The notes under the pieces: model-generated
What the model was told of the DNA's origin: nothing
Databases searched by the model: none
The model's input: only the letters and a program-made list of their open reading frames with translations
In this document: positions 22,790-34,443 of the stretch, piece by piece
Numbering within the stretch: position 1 is the stretch's first letter
Layout: every line of letters starts with the position of its first letter
Source of the DNA: Morinoia aosen
Lineage: Eukaryota > Arthropoda > Malacostraca > Amphipoda > Talitridae
Assembly (NCBI GenBank): GCA_030386875.1
Contig: CM059568.1
Span: forward strand, 27,770,120 to 27,834,119
Direction of reading: 5' to 3'
Length of the DNA stretch: 64,000 nt
Position numbers and translations under genes: made by a program

Positions 22790-23700
22790 TAAGATGTCTA
22801 GCAAAAGAATTTATCGACAGATGAGAGAGATTGTATCATTTCTACGCGCGCTGCAAAAAATTATACGTTTCGAAATAATTCCAAGAATTTTTATGTCCCT
22901 TTCAGGACAGTAGTTTATAACTTTATATTACAGGAAACCGAAGATGACAGACCGCGAAAAATCTTCCAAAATCTGCTGCACCACGAGAGATTTTAATGCG
23001 ATGCTCAAAAAACGGGGAACTTAAAAAATCTTAGCGTTGCTGAAACACGTGTCTGGAAGATTATATTTAGCAATGGCAATGACCTTCAGCAACGAAAGCT
23101 CAAATCACGATCCTCTCACTAGACCCGCTAACAAAATAAAATAGCAGTTAGCGTAATTAAAATCAAAGTTATAATTCTGTTTGCAAAAACAAACTTGGAA
23201 CACAATGGTGCCTTTTTAACTATTTTTGTTGTCTGATGAAGGCAAGAGAGAACTTAAAGGCCATAATGATATCACTAATCTGTCATGTTTTGAGAGAAGA
23301 TGGAACATCCTTCGCCCAAAATCCCTCTGAACTATGAAACATGGGGAGGAGCATGTTGGTGTGACCTTGTTTAATAGTAAAGAGCAGCTGAAAATAATTG
23401 AAAGATCTATGAATATAAACCAGAATATCGTAAGACTTTAGAAGATAAATTGTATACACTGGCCGACGTTTCGATTCTGGGAAAAGAATAGCTATTTGAA
23501 CAAGCCAATGATCCGAAGCTTATCTCTAAGGTATACGAGTGAATGATTCCAAAGCCGCTGTATCAATAAATACTGATTTAATCTAATCAATCACCAGTTT
23601 TAAATGCTAAAAAAATTTCATGGAGAAAACTGAAAAATAAGATCGATGGACTAAGATTACATTCAGATTTTGCTAACAGTTACCAAAACTTATAGATACT
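22790..23700 (+). pseudogene. Tc1-like transposase relic
   Basis: Across three plus frames the translation follows the Tc1 layout. An N-terminal helix-turn-helix half reads SRTVVYNFLQE and DRPRK, then LSVAETRVWKII-SNGNDLQQRKLKS. The first catalytic aspartate context appears as LLSDEGK followed by LKGHND near 23,230-23,270, then KHGEEHVGV (normally GGGSVMVWG) and SMNINQNIV (normally TMN-YI). At least four frameshifts and several stops are needed, so it is long dead. No terminal repeats were identified. Confidence 0.55.
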
Positions 23701-25129
23701 GCTTACGAGCTGAATATGCTAGCGTAAGCGCTGCAACTAACAAGCAGAGTAGCACATACTGTGAGCCGGCATTAGATCAGCGAGTGGCTGGTGCTCCGGA
23801 AGTCAAAACGTGAAATTCAAGCAGGTTAGTGAAACGTTGAAGCCGCCGCCTGCACGACCCTGATACCGAGTGATGGAGACATGTTGCTGCACCTCTCACA
23901 CCTCGTTGTGCTTGTGCGTGAGACGGTGTTCAAGAGCTTCAGAAATCGCGAGATTGTAAATCCATGTGCGTGTTGTTTTATTAAACTACAGTAATGTGGC
24001 ACAAATTCGTCCGAAGCACGTAAGGCCAGTGCATACTGTGGCGAGATGGGCAGCGTAGGCACTACTTAGTTCCTAGGCCCGCACTTTCTCAAAAGCACGA
24101 CTTCCTGCGTCATGGAAGCCATATGCAGTTGCATCTTCACTAATGTACCTTTTTTACGAAAGTTGACATGCTGCTGTGGCTAATATTCATTATCGAGTGG
24201 CCGCCGTGCTTAGGGATGAGTAAGATCTCAATACAACACAGCGAGGCAAATGCTTCAATATGAATGACCCCACTAATTTGTAGTTTACGGTAGAAGTATT
24301 TATTCGAGTTCCAGAATAATTTATTTATGCATTTTCTAAATGTTCTACAGATTGTTAGTGTAAGTAAATGTAAATCCCGACACAGCAGGGGCCGCTATGC
24401 TGATTTCCATACAAGATGCAACAGAGCTAAAAGCACGCGCCCCGTTCTCTTTATCTATTGACGGGGCGAAAGAGCAGCGACTCCCTGAGGCTTAAATTAG
24501 GAGAATTAAATTATTTTATGTTCTAGGTGTAGTGAAGGCGGTTAAACTCGAGCAGGTCTGCGCTAGGCATCTTGGTTGTTCTGTGCAGACGATGATTGTG
24601 CATCCTTGGCCGCCTGAATGTAATTTCAGGTTATGCATATGACCAACAGCCTCGAGTTATTTTAAGCGCATAGCAGACCGGACGTTAGTTGGTAGGACAC
24701 AAGGGTTTCAAAATCCCTGTTTTGGACTCGCAATAGAACTGCTGTTGTGTGTCGATGCAGTCGCTATTGTTGCATAAACAACAAGGTTAGAAATAAACGC
24801 TCGGCGTTCGACAGGCTCAGATGAACGATAGCGGGCTATCGGTGCTAGAAAATTTTGCGCATTGTTGCACCAAAGCAAAGGCGATGTTGGAATACACGGG
24901 TTTACTGGATTGATAGCTGCGATAATCGTTTTTAGAGTTACTCAATTCCTTTTGTTTGCGGAAAGAATGATCAATGATCATTTTATTTAGATACTTCGTT
25001 AAAATTTAACTGTTAGATAGCTTATTCAGTTATTTTAGTGCGTCTCATGTTGATACGGATACAGAGTACTGTTTATTTCCCTATTTTGGGCACCATCTTA
25101 GAAGCTGTAGCGTAATTAAAATAACTGTG
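23701..25129. other. Unassigned sequence
   Basis: A GC-richer stretch at 23,820-24,060 carries a 78-codon minus frame of unknown character. Nothing else is supported. Confidence 0.35.
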
Positions 25130-25790
25130 TGTCAAATATGTCTATAGCTTTCATTTACGTGTCATTCCGGGTAATAATTTTAAATGTTACTTCTTTTTCC
25201 CTGTACAAGGATACGCTTCCCATTGATATGCGAGCGTCTTTGGGTTTCTCTTATAGTTGTGTGCAGTGCACATCTTCGTACGTCAGAATGACGTCACGAA
25301 ATTTTTACATCAGAGTGGCCGAACGTCGGGGCAGAAGCTTCCATACCGGAATCAGCTAGCACACCCATCGCATTCTGCAGTGCGAATCATGCCGAAAAAC
25401 ACAATGATCCTTTATCTCATGCCGATTTTAAAATTTTAGACTCTGCTTCGACCACTTATGACCTCTGAATTTCAGTCCTTACATATTCTCTAGCTAAACC
25501 CTGATCTGGAAAATATGGACAGTTCATACCCTTCACAAATATTAAATAAGAAGAAACCTCTTCATTACTAGCCCAATTTCATTTCATGTCTAGATTTTGA
25601 GTGTTTTCCGTTTTATATTATTTTTCATCAGTGAGCTTTCTATATTTTCCTCTCATGAAATATTTTAATGCCTTCAATTCATTGTACTTTGATCTTTTAT
25701 TTGAGACATTACTATTTGTTTTTTGAACTAATGATGGAGCGGGACTCCGAGACGTTTTCTTTGTGAAGATAATTAATTTCTTCGAAATTA
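25130..25790 (+). mobile_element. Penelope-like element 3' relic (copy E)
   Basis: The plus frame at 25,190-25,360 reads FSLYKDTLPIDMRASLGFSY, then SCVQC, RVAERRGRSFHTG, aligning with YKDKLPSTMQASLVYSY, SCARC and RVAEHVGVSYRTG of copy C. A stop follows and the rest is eroded. A hammerhead-like end is at 25,728-25,755: CTAATGA (core G5 changed to A), stem II GGAG/CTCC around a 5-nt loop, then GAGAC for GAAAC. Ribozyme predicted dead. Confidence 0.65.
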
Positions 25791-25926
25791 TCTTTATTTT
25801 TAAGTTTCAGATAAGGTTGCGACTAAAGCAACCCACTGACGTGTTCAGGCATATTAAACGAAAGCACTCTCCTTTTATCAAGCAAAGCTTTTCTTCCTCG
25901 GGGGAATTATTCGAGATTAGCAGCGA

Positions 25927-26165
25927 TGCAGATATTAGTTGCAAGTGCATACATTAGTTGTAATTGCAGATATTAATTGCGAGCTTACATTAGTTGCGAG
26001 TGCAGACATTAGTTCCAAGTGCATACATTAGTTGTATTTGCAGAAATTAATTGCGAGCTTACATTAGTTGCGAGTGCAGACATTAGTTGCAAGTGCAGAC
26101 AAAAGTTGGAAGTTGCATTAGTTGCGAGTCCAGAAATTAGTTATAAGTACAAACTTATGTAGTAA
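25927..26165. repeat. Degenerate ~19-bp tandem repeat with 74-bp period
   Basis: Units resembling ACATTAGTTGCGAGTGCAG repeat about twelve times with drift. A higher-order period of 74 bp (four units) is seen between the AAGTGCATACATTAGTTG starts at 25,943 and 26,017. No coding meaning. Confidence 0.85.
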
Positions 26166-27490
26166 ATGCAGTCATCTCCGGGTGCAAACAAGAGCTTTAT
26201 TCGCCACTTCAGAAGTAGTGACCTCTACCTAGCGCACAACTTTTCTGTTCATACTGGCAATTTATGCAGAAAGCACTAAAAAACATGTGATATTTTACGT
26301 TGTCCCGTTCAAGAATTTTGCATGAGAAATTCTGGAATTTAAAGGAATTTTGTTGTTCAAGTGTATATTTGATACCTTGTAGAACAGACGTGCCTCTTAA
26401 CAGTTTACCACGTCTTCGCACGACACGTAATGCTATTTTAAGCGCACAGTTGATAAAGGTAATCATTACATCCTCTTCGCTTCGATGTCCCATCCGATAT
26501 TGGAGCGACTTCTTGTATTTTCACAGCAACAAGTGTAGAATTTTCTGTCTATGTGATTGTTTTAATTGCAGCGAATCGATTATCTTAAAAGGCACTTTTT
26601 GCTGAGAATACGTTTGTTAAAACTACAACATCTGGCAGTTTTACTGAGATGAATTCGAGCCCACCTCGAGACAAAAAACGGAAGGCGTTTGATGCTGGCA
26701 GTTCAGATACTTCCATAAGGAGCAGCTTCCAGCAAAAATCTAAGCTCAGTCTTCACATATTTAAGCAATTTCCATAGGGTATTTATGAGTTGCTAAAACC
26801 TAGCTCGTAGCATTATTTTTACTTCCCACTAATGACTGCAATCATGAAAACTACCCAAGTTTATTGGAACACTTTTGGCTGTTGTTGCACTTCTAAGCTT
26901 TTAGAAAATGATCTCAGAGTGTTACTCTCGGAGCTTTCCATGGAACGTTATGCATTGTGATCAAATACAATGAAATATATCAGTAGCTTTGTTATGATAC
27001 GCAAAGCAAAGGTACGAGTGAGGTTGATATTCCATAAGGAAATTTAGACTGGAATGTAATCTGCTCCTGCTAAAGATAAGTGAATCAACAAGCCGAGCTG
27101 TATTTGTCGATCAATTCTCTGTGTTTCAGTGTCGACTCAAAGAGGATTAACTGAGGGATTCTATTGACTTGGTCGCAAGGGAGGTGCCGCGCTGAAATAA
27201 ACTGTTCGTCTTAGATAGAATAGGCGGTCAGTCCGCAGCTTATCAGGGTGTTAGCTCTCATGACAATGTTTGGTTCTCACTATCATGAAACTTATTTACA
27301 TGGGCTCCACAAATAACAAATACATTATGTTGAGCAGGTGTGAATTGACAGTTTATCGCGACTGCTCAGGTTATTCGCTAAGGTCGCTTACTTTGGTTGA
27401 ACACGTACGCAAAAATACAGTTCTTTGGCTGAGTTTTTTTTTGCCCGCGCTATCTTTCAGGATCGAGTTGAAGTGTGCGAACTCAGTGAA
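26166..27490. other. Unassigned sequence
   Basis: Overlapping frames at 26,209-26,605 on both strands are unremarkable. No repeat or transposon motif recognised. Confidence 0.35.
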
Positions 27491-27664
27491 ATGAAAACGA
27501 TCTACAAACTATATTTCCTTGTAATATTCATGATTTTCAGGCTATTATATGAAAATTCATTAGTGTCGTTGGTGGTGGATTGTCCTGCTGCATACCCAGG
27601 ACACATAATCCGTGTCGAGGCTTGTGTGCCTTACAGAATTCCTGGACTCTCCTGCATGAGATGA
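27491..27664 (+). CDS. Small secreted cysteine peptide, cystine-knot-like start
   Basis: ATG at 27,491 opens a 57-codon frame. Residues 1-19 (MKTIYKLYFLVIFMIFRLL) look like a signal peptide. Three cysteines follow with spacing C-x13-C-x9-C (codons at 27,581, 27,623, 27,653), and the segment between the last two reads VPYRIPGLS. The same spacing opens the cystine-knot domain of bursicon-alpha and GPA2-type hormones, where the third cysteine begins C-x-G-x-C. Here a TGA follows two codons later, and another frame continues with more cysteines (CCGGNC near 27,770). A typical acceptor TTTTCAG ends at 27,540, so the alternative is an exon from 27,541. It could be a real short peptide, a frameshifted pseudogene or chance. 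Confidence 0.28.
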   Translation: MKTIYKLYFLVIFMIFRLLYENSLVSLVVDCPAAYPGHIIRVEACVPYRIPGLSCMR

Positions 27665-27849
27665 GCTGGCTGTGCGTGTCTGTCGGTGTACTTGGGGAAA
27701 TTAGCACTCGACGGTGTGATGCCCAGCTACTCAGGCAAGAAACATCAAAGCTCGTTCAAACGGACTGCTGTGGGGGAAATTGTCAGGTCTCTTTCTTCCT
27801 TTTTTCTCTTCTCATAGTAATAACCACGTTTATTAAGCATCTGTTCTAG

Positions 27850-28470
27850 GGCCTCAGTGTTTTTATAATGACCAAGGACATGCTGCAAAACTATTTTATT
27901 TTTTCAATTCATTCTTTTTTGTCAGCGATGGCATGTACTGTTGCTTCAACACTTCCTAATGGAACTGTGCTGCAACGGCGAATAGTTAACAGCGAGCCTT
28001 AAAAAAATACATAATGGCTCCACAGAAATAAAACATGAATCAATATCAATTTAGTAAATGCACCATATTCTGTTGTACAGCATGTAGCTCGATCTAACCT
28101 ACAGTTCCGCCCAAAATGATCAGCACACAGTAAGGCCAGTATTATTCTAAAATACTTTCAAATGAAACTGCAGAAGGCTTATATTTATCGTGATGCTATT
28201 TCTTTGTTATGCTTTGATTTTGAAGATATTCTGAAAAGAAACGCAAACTTAAAATTTCTGAAAAACTTATATTTCAAACAAATTATGCACAAAATAGCAC
28301 ATATACTATGTTGTTATTTACTGGTACCCATCTCAGTAACCTGTGCCAAGCCTTTATTTTCAGTACCTGCCACTAGACATATAGGGCCACTCTTTCTTTA
28401 CAATTTATTATTAGTTTTTAAAGATTCTTGGGCTTCCTTGCATGGACATTTTTTTTACTGATCCCGACAA
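27850..28470. other. Unassigned sequence
   Basis: A 99-codon plus frame at 28,162-28,461 lies downstream of the Tc1 relic end and has no recognisable motif. It may include eroded transposon sequence. Confidence 0.35.
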
Positions 28471-28474
28471 ATTT

Positions 28475-29140
28475 TGGTAGAGTTCAGTAATGAAGTTCGA
28501 CTTGGACTCTACAAGCCGTCATTCGATCATTTCTTAACTCATTTCGCGCTTAGGGTTGTTATATTGTTGAAATACGACATCGGCTCCAAGATAAAAAGCT
28601 TCGCTTGACTTTTTCAGACTTTCACTGATAATTTTGATGTACTGTATTGATCATGTTTCATGATTCCTCCAACTCTCACGAAGCTTCGAGTGCTATTGGC
28701 CAAGAAACAACCCCGAAATATATAATTTCCGCCGTATTTCTCACAATTGGAACAGAGTTCTTCTGCTTGAAAGCGTCACCTTTTTTCGCCTATCAAAAAA
28801 AACATCCCTGTGTACGAAGCTTCGCCCTTTGTCTCATCAAACCACAAAACTAGTATCCAGAAGCAGGTCTCTTTATGAATATCTGTCAAAGCTATTCGGG
28901 CTTTATGTGTCTAGCCGTAAGACGGGTTTCTTTTCGTCTGCATCCTACCGGCCCTTCCTTCTAAAGTATTTTTTTACAGCGTTGATTTTGAAATATCAAT
29001 TCCTCTCATGTTTAAATTCTACAACAACACTTTTTTGTGATTCTTTTGTTAACTTCTCTCATTACCTGCCATGCCGATCGATGTGAGAAGGTCTCCTTTC
29101 TTTCTCGTCCTGTAAGGCATTGAGTGGTGCTAAACTTTAT
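28475..29140 (-). pseudogene. Tc1-like transposase relic (DD34E type)
   Basis: Minus-strand translation follows Tc1 in order: GRPSHIDRHGR and KESQKSVVVEF-like sequence near 29,070, a helix region ending KKYFRRKGR, TKRNPS and THKARIAL, VLWFDETKGEAS (first catalytic D in FDE context, near 28,850), GGNYIFRGCFLANSTRS (GG-VMVWGCFSANGTG in the family), YIKIISESLKKS, and VVFQQYNNPKREM where FQQDNDPKHT is usual. The second catalytic aspartate is therefore tyrosine. Several stops and frameshifts; clearly inactive. Plus-strand frames at 28,647-29,086 are antisense shadows. Confidence 0.75.
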
Positions 29141-29375
29141 ACGCTTCCTCACCTTACCTGCGACTGTTGGTACAAAGACATTAACTTACTTCGAAATTGA
29201 TTTTTAACCATTCCCATTTGCGTGAGCATCTACAATTTTCTTTTCAACTCGATGATGAAATTTCTTTTCTTCAAGATTAAATGTTTGGAAATGTGAAATT
29301 TCATGAAAACGTTAGGTAAGCGTTGTAGAATGCACAAGAATGAGCAGGAAAACTAACATTATTTTAGAATTTTTA

Positions 29376-29385
29376 CATCTTACCC

Positions 29386-29432
<47 letters not shown>

Positions 29433-29503
29433 CAGCTTAACAAAATTTGTTTTGCTTCACTATAAGAATTGGCTACTTACAAATTTAAACATAGGGTAGA
29501 TGG
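29376..29503. repeat. (TA)n run bracketed by inverted repeat
   Basis: A (TA)~21 microsatellite (29,389-29,431) is preceded by TACCCTATGT (29,381-29,390) and followed by ACATAGGGTA (29,489-29,498). With one inserted base the match extends through CATCT/AGATG. The sequence could extrude as a cruciform or be a very small palindromic element. Confidence 0.75.
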
Positions 29504-30292
29504 TAGTTTGGTTTTCATAGTTCAAATTTTGTTTTGTATAATATTTTTTCAAAAAATTTAAATATGGCATTTCTTCGCAAAAGCTTTAAGAAGAAAGGTA
29601 GTCTGTCGATGGCTTTTTAAAAAAATTCAAGAATAATACACGGGTACGAATAATATAAAGCGTAACTGACAATCAATTTCGTTGATAGCATGATTGAAAA
29701 AACTAATTGTAAATCCTAGGGAATATTATCAATCAAATTTGACTTCCATAATGCATATCTAATCTTTTCGTTTACCTCTGTTAGCCCTTTGAAATTCCCA
29801 ATCAAGTGAAATTAATTAAATAGTAGATAATTCATTATTTTACTGGCATTCATCAATCCATTTCTGTTACACGGAAAAGAATAGAGCCGTTAGAACAGTG
29901 AAAAATTGGCATACAAATAATTCCTTCAAATACTAGAAAGTGTTTGATCTTTATATTATCCATCAATTTTCCTGTCATGGGTTCTCGCAGAAATTATGAA
30001 GGCCACAAAGATCTTAAGTAATTAATATCTTCTCAAACTGGCTGTCACATTCACTGCACTTGACTCCGTAGCAAGTTCATGTTCGCTTACTCTTCTAACT
30101 CAGATCTCAATTTTGTTTACACTGCCATAGAATTAAGGCTTAGACATCGACGTCATCTGTTGCGTTCAAAAAAACTAGTACTTATTTTTTTATGTAGATG
30201 TTGATGGAAGTCGTTATTGCGAGATAATACTTGCCTCGTCTATCAAAATGACTAATCAGATTTTTCGAGATTTAACTGATCTTAAGTCTGTG
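29504..30292. other. Unassigned AT-rich sequence
   Basis: No frames of note and no repeat recognised. Confidence 0.4.
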
Positions 30293-30296
30293 TTAA

Positions 30297-30517
30297 CCCT
30301 TTAACGCCCACATTTTTATACTCACATTACCGTTATGACAACCACTATCACTAAACCGACACTGGCATTTGGTAGTCACTGTTATCAAGATGGGGAAGGA
30401 ACTGCCACTCGGCAGTGCAGTTCAAAGGACACATTAGTGAACAAATTGAATAAGAAATACGATATATTATTGTTATTTTTGAAAGAGGACGAAATAGTCC
30501 AGTTGGGCAGTAAAGGG
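30297..30517. mobile_element. piggyBac-type MITE, 221 bp
   Basis: Left end CCCTTTAACGCCCA and right end TGGGCAGTAAAGGG are inverted repeats (12 of 14 positions) of the piggyBac CCCTTT-type. The element is flanked on both sides by TTAA (30,293-30,296 and 30,518-30,521), the piggyBac target. No transposase inside. The frames on both strands across it are by-products. Confidence 0.88.
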
Positions 30518-30521
30518 TTAA

Positions 30522-30910
30522 GAATGATTTATTGCGCTCCGATAAGCATGTTAATGATTCGATTACTATTTCCGTTCTCTCACGTATATCCGTTATTGTA
30601 TACTTGTACACCGTAACACTATGCATAATGGTCAGCATCCAAGGGTAAATATAGGTATGATTTTACAGCTTATACCAAACACACGGTGCTCTAGAAATCA
30701 TTGAACTTACTCTAAATCACAGGTAATGTACAGTGGCTATATTTGAAACTGTTTATCGTGCTAATCCTGCGTAGTGATTTTACTCATGTCATGCTTGGGA
30801 AATAACTTCTTGATTGCTCATTTGTTTCGGTATTATATATAAAGATCAACATGACGTTCCACTCTGATTTTTTTTGTGTGCGTACGAATTCTTTTTTGTC
30901 GTTGAAGTGA
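30522..30910. other. Unassigned sequence
   Basis: Nothing recognised. The stretch at 30,680-30,760 shares a few words with the LINE 3' UTR (GAAATCA-TGAACTTA), suggesting old LINE debris. Confidence 0.3.
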
Positions 30911-31499
30911 TGGTCATCACGACCATTTAACCCGAAATAGAAGTAAATTCATGCTTCCTTATTACTCAAAGGCTCGGTCACAACACAGTATCCTCTTCGT
31001 TGGAACTAAAACTTGGAACTCAATACCTGCGGAGATCCGTGAAAGTAATTCTTATAAGGTATTCAAAAATAATCTTGAGTCTCACTTCCTATCAGATTAC
31101 TAGTCGTGTAAGATCACAGAGTCAAACCTTGTCACCTACATAACTGGTCCTAATAATGTAATTCGCCGTGGTTAATTTCGCCGATCTTCAGTCTGTTCAT
31201 GAATCGTTTGTCGACTATACTGTTAAATCAATTCCATATGAACTATATTGTGAAATGAAGTGTCTAATTTCGAGTTAATTATCTCATTGATCAGTCTAAT
31301 GCGTCTCTAGTTTAAGTGAATTAGGTTAAACATTATTGTACTCCTAAGACTAACCTTGATGGTAGGATGCCCTAGAAGTCACTGAACTTATTCGGGCCCA
31401 CAGGTAGCTATACTCAAATTTGACCATTGTACTAGACTTAAGAAACATTTTATCTCTGTATCACCTGTGGTAAATAAATTGTTTAAAATTGTTTAAATT
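30911..31499 (+). mobile_element. LINE 3' fragment, same family as 15,205
   Basis: Very close copy of 16,617-17,198 starting at TGGTCATCACGACCATTTAA. It retains the last ~60 codons of the RT protein (RSKFMLPYYSKARSQHS, WNSIPAEIRES) in frame to a stop near 31,101, then the 3' UTR and TTGTTTAAA tail. Strong 5' truncation is normal for LINE integration. Its last codons are less damaged than the relic at 33 kb, so it is one of the younger insertions. Confidence 0.88.
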
Positions 31500-33110
31500 A
31501 CGATGATGATATTTTCACACGCTATGGGAATCTGTATCCAGCTAAGACTAAAATTTTCATTCTATTCAAAATTTCACTTAGCCCAAGCCTTTATTATCGC
31601 GGTTCTCAGAAAAGCGGATGGGTTATGTAAGCCTTGCATGGGCAAAATGATAATAACTTCCTGATAACACAAAAATTTGACACAATGAAATGTGTTTTGC
31701 TCCCATTCCGTCAGGGGGATAATTAGTATATATTTTATTTCAGTTTTTATTCCGACTGTTCGGTAGCCATTGCAGTAGTTCTTTTTATTTCATCTATGAG
31801 TAAAATATCCTCACTTGTTTTTTATTAACTTCTGTAAATCAGGTTGTGTAAAATATAACCGTTTAGATAACTCAACGGCGCACAGACCAATTAACCTCTT
31901 GCTTTCTGAAGCTTCCAACGCTACCTCTTGTACGGGTTTAACTATGAAACATTAGAAGGCAACGGAAGACGTGCGCACGTTATACAACTGCGATTCAAAT
32001 TCCCTTTTAAACCCACTGTGACCGAACTTTCTTTGCGCTAGCCAGACTGATTGCTTCATTTTACAGCGCTGTTACGAGCCCCAATCTAGCGCATAAAATC
32101 AGAACGAGAGCAATGATTTAAGAACGGTCTGGCTGAAAGAGGGCAGTATAAAAGATCATTCATTGTGCTTGCGCTATTTTTTCAAGTTTTTCTCGCGATA
32201 CGAATTTTATATGTCTTCAATATATTTCCGAACCTGTTTTGAATGATAAATATACAAACATGTGAGCATAATCTGTACAAACCTAAGGATCAAAGTCTTT
32301 TTTTCTCGAAATCATCTTATCAATCAAGTTCATTGACTCTAGATCTGAATTTTATCCTGAGAGGTCACTGATTTTACGATTTTTATGAAGCGCGCTCACT
32401 TGTAGGTCTGACAAAAGTTTTCACGATACTCTTAAAAAATCATTCATCTACGTTGTAATTCATTTAGATTTGGCTTTCATCAAATACATCGATGAAGCGC
32501 ATGTTAAGTCCAGGATTGTCACTTTTCAAAGTTGCCAATGGTTTTATCAATAAGAGTATTTGCAAAACTGTCTTTAACAGGCAACTGTTAACTCATGCAA
32601 CTTGTGGAGGAAAATTGGCTGAATCGCTGCACACCTCAAGTTCTGTCGCATGAAGTGGGAATAACGTCTTCTTTATGCACTTGCAAAAATTATCACAATC
32701 ATAATTTAAATTTTTTCTAGTGTGGGAAAGCTTAACATGCACGGATCCTTACATGTACCGTGAAAGATTTGAAACCTTTCCTTACAAAAGCTAATACATT
32801 GTTGATGCTAATGCTAATGGAATATACTCACTATCTAAAAGAAACAATATTAGCTCCGAGGGCCAAACCTACGCAAGTTTTATGACAACCTATCAAGAAA
32901 GGAACAAATTCTACAGTACGCTATGGTAAATGACTCGGTAAACTTAGCATGGAAAATAAATGTTCTAATATCCAGCCGAGAGAAAAAAGTTTTTTATTCT
33001 GTTCAACTTTGTGATGACACCTTCGTAGTTAGAGGTTTATCTTTCCCATTTTTCATGATAAAGGATAATATACAGCAATGATATAATGTATGATTTTTCT
33101 TTTAGTTTGC
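31500..33110. other. Unassigned sequence
   Basis: Only short frames. No transposon motif or gene-like codon use was found. Confidence 0.4.
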
Positions 33111-33111
33111 T

Positions 33112-34365
33112 TCAGTTATTTAATTTAGAGATGTTTATTTTCGGTTCGTATAGCATGCAATTTGAGTGCATGTGAGTCCCAAAGCTATTTTTGAAGTTCG
33201 TGTAGGTTGGAGCATCGCAAACATCGAGAGATATGGAATTCCAGAATTTTATACGAGCGAAAACAAAGCTATTTTGAGATCTAGCTTCTGGGTAATAAAG
33301 GAGTATGAGCTTATTTATATTTCTCGTCAACTAATCATGGAAGTCAGCTTTTGCGTAAACTTTTTAGTCGAAAGTCGGAATTCTCGTTAGTGTTGAGTGC
33401 TAATTGTACACAAACTTCCAAGGAAAAACAGAAAGCAATCATGCAGTTTTCAAACTGTTTGGTTCTTGAATGAATCAGTTGTGTGAACGTTGTATTCCAA
33501 GTTGAAGGTAGATTCAATGCCATAACTTTCTTAAATGTAAAAAATCTGTGTTCTATTTTCGTCAGTGCCATCCCTGGCTTCAGATGCTTTATAAATGTGA
33601 ATAACCTTTGTTTTATTATCGACTGGACCATGCCAGACTTCAATGCCGTATTTAAAATACTGACGGGTCAGCGCACTGTGAAGCACCTTCTGCACTTCTC
33701 TTGATACGATATGCGTAAATTTCCGATAGATTGATGCAGTTTTAAACGAATTTGATTGAAACTATTTTTTAAAGGACAAATTTTCGTCTAGTGTTATTTC
33801 GTGTAATTTGCTGTTGTTAGTCTCTTTAATTTTTTTGCCGTTTATCAAAATGCTAGGAAGGGCGCCTATTCTTATAAGCGAATAGTATACTTGTACACTT
33901 GAATACTTGAATACTTGTACACTTGTATACTTGTATTCAGTCTTTGTGATATTTATCTTGATTCATTTGCTATGAACCAGAGCGAAATGCAATTTAATTC
34001 CCGATTTATTTGAAATGAGATGCTTACAACGGTGTTTTTGGAAGGAAGGTACGATGAAAATGTGCTGTCGACCGCCAAAAAACTAAATTTGAAGAAGAAC
34101 GTGGATTTCACGATATCGCTTGCAAAGAAAAGAAATAGGAAAGGCTGGAGAACAGTTCCATGAGGGACTCCATGGGTTATGTTTTGCAACTCTGAAGCAG
34201 AATTGTAAATTGCTGTATATTTTTCAAAGTTTGTGTGGTACAGCTTCTGCAAAAGCACAGGGTTGTTGCCAAAAACTGTAGGCTTTAAAAATTCCGATAA
34301 CTCTTTGAATTTATGAAATAAGGGACTATAACATAGAACCTCCGAAAGGAAAGAATTCATTGTTT
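33112..34365 (-). pseudogene. Ancient LINE RT relic, minus strand
   Basis: Minus-strand translation parallels the LINE at 15.2 kb with many frameshifts. A 135-codon frame (34,360-33,953) has HGVPHGTVLQPFLFLFF for HGVPQGSVLGPLLFLIF and FLAVDST for the catalytic FADDST, so the catalytic pair is lost. Then RQYFKYGIEVWHGPVDNKTK (near 33,650) matches YLQYGIEAWHG-DKNKT. The C-terminus (33,330-33,112) reads YYPEARSQNS and FWNSISLDV. It is far more diverged than the other two copies. Confidence 0.8.
33885..33938. repeat. Short ~9-bp tandem repeat
   Basis: Irregular ATACTTGTA/ACACTTGAA units just 3' of the relic boundary on the plus strand, within the minus LINE relic. Probably replication slippage. 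Confidence 0.7.
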
Positions 34366-34443
34366 TCTTACATATCTGGTATACCCTTCAAATAAGCATA
34401 AACTTAAAGGGTGGTGAAGAGAAGATTATCGTAATTAACAAGC

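Noticed and set aside
24680-24735. tRNA-like or SINE promoter
   Set aside because: GTTTCAAAATCC resembles a B box but the A box is weak and no second copy is present.
28162-28461. 99-codon secreted or membrane protein
   Set aside because: Hydrophobic stretches only; it adjoins a minus-strand transposase relic and lacks codon bias.
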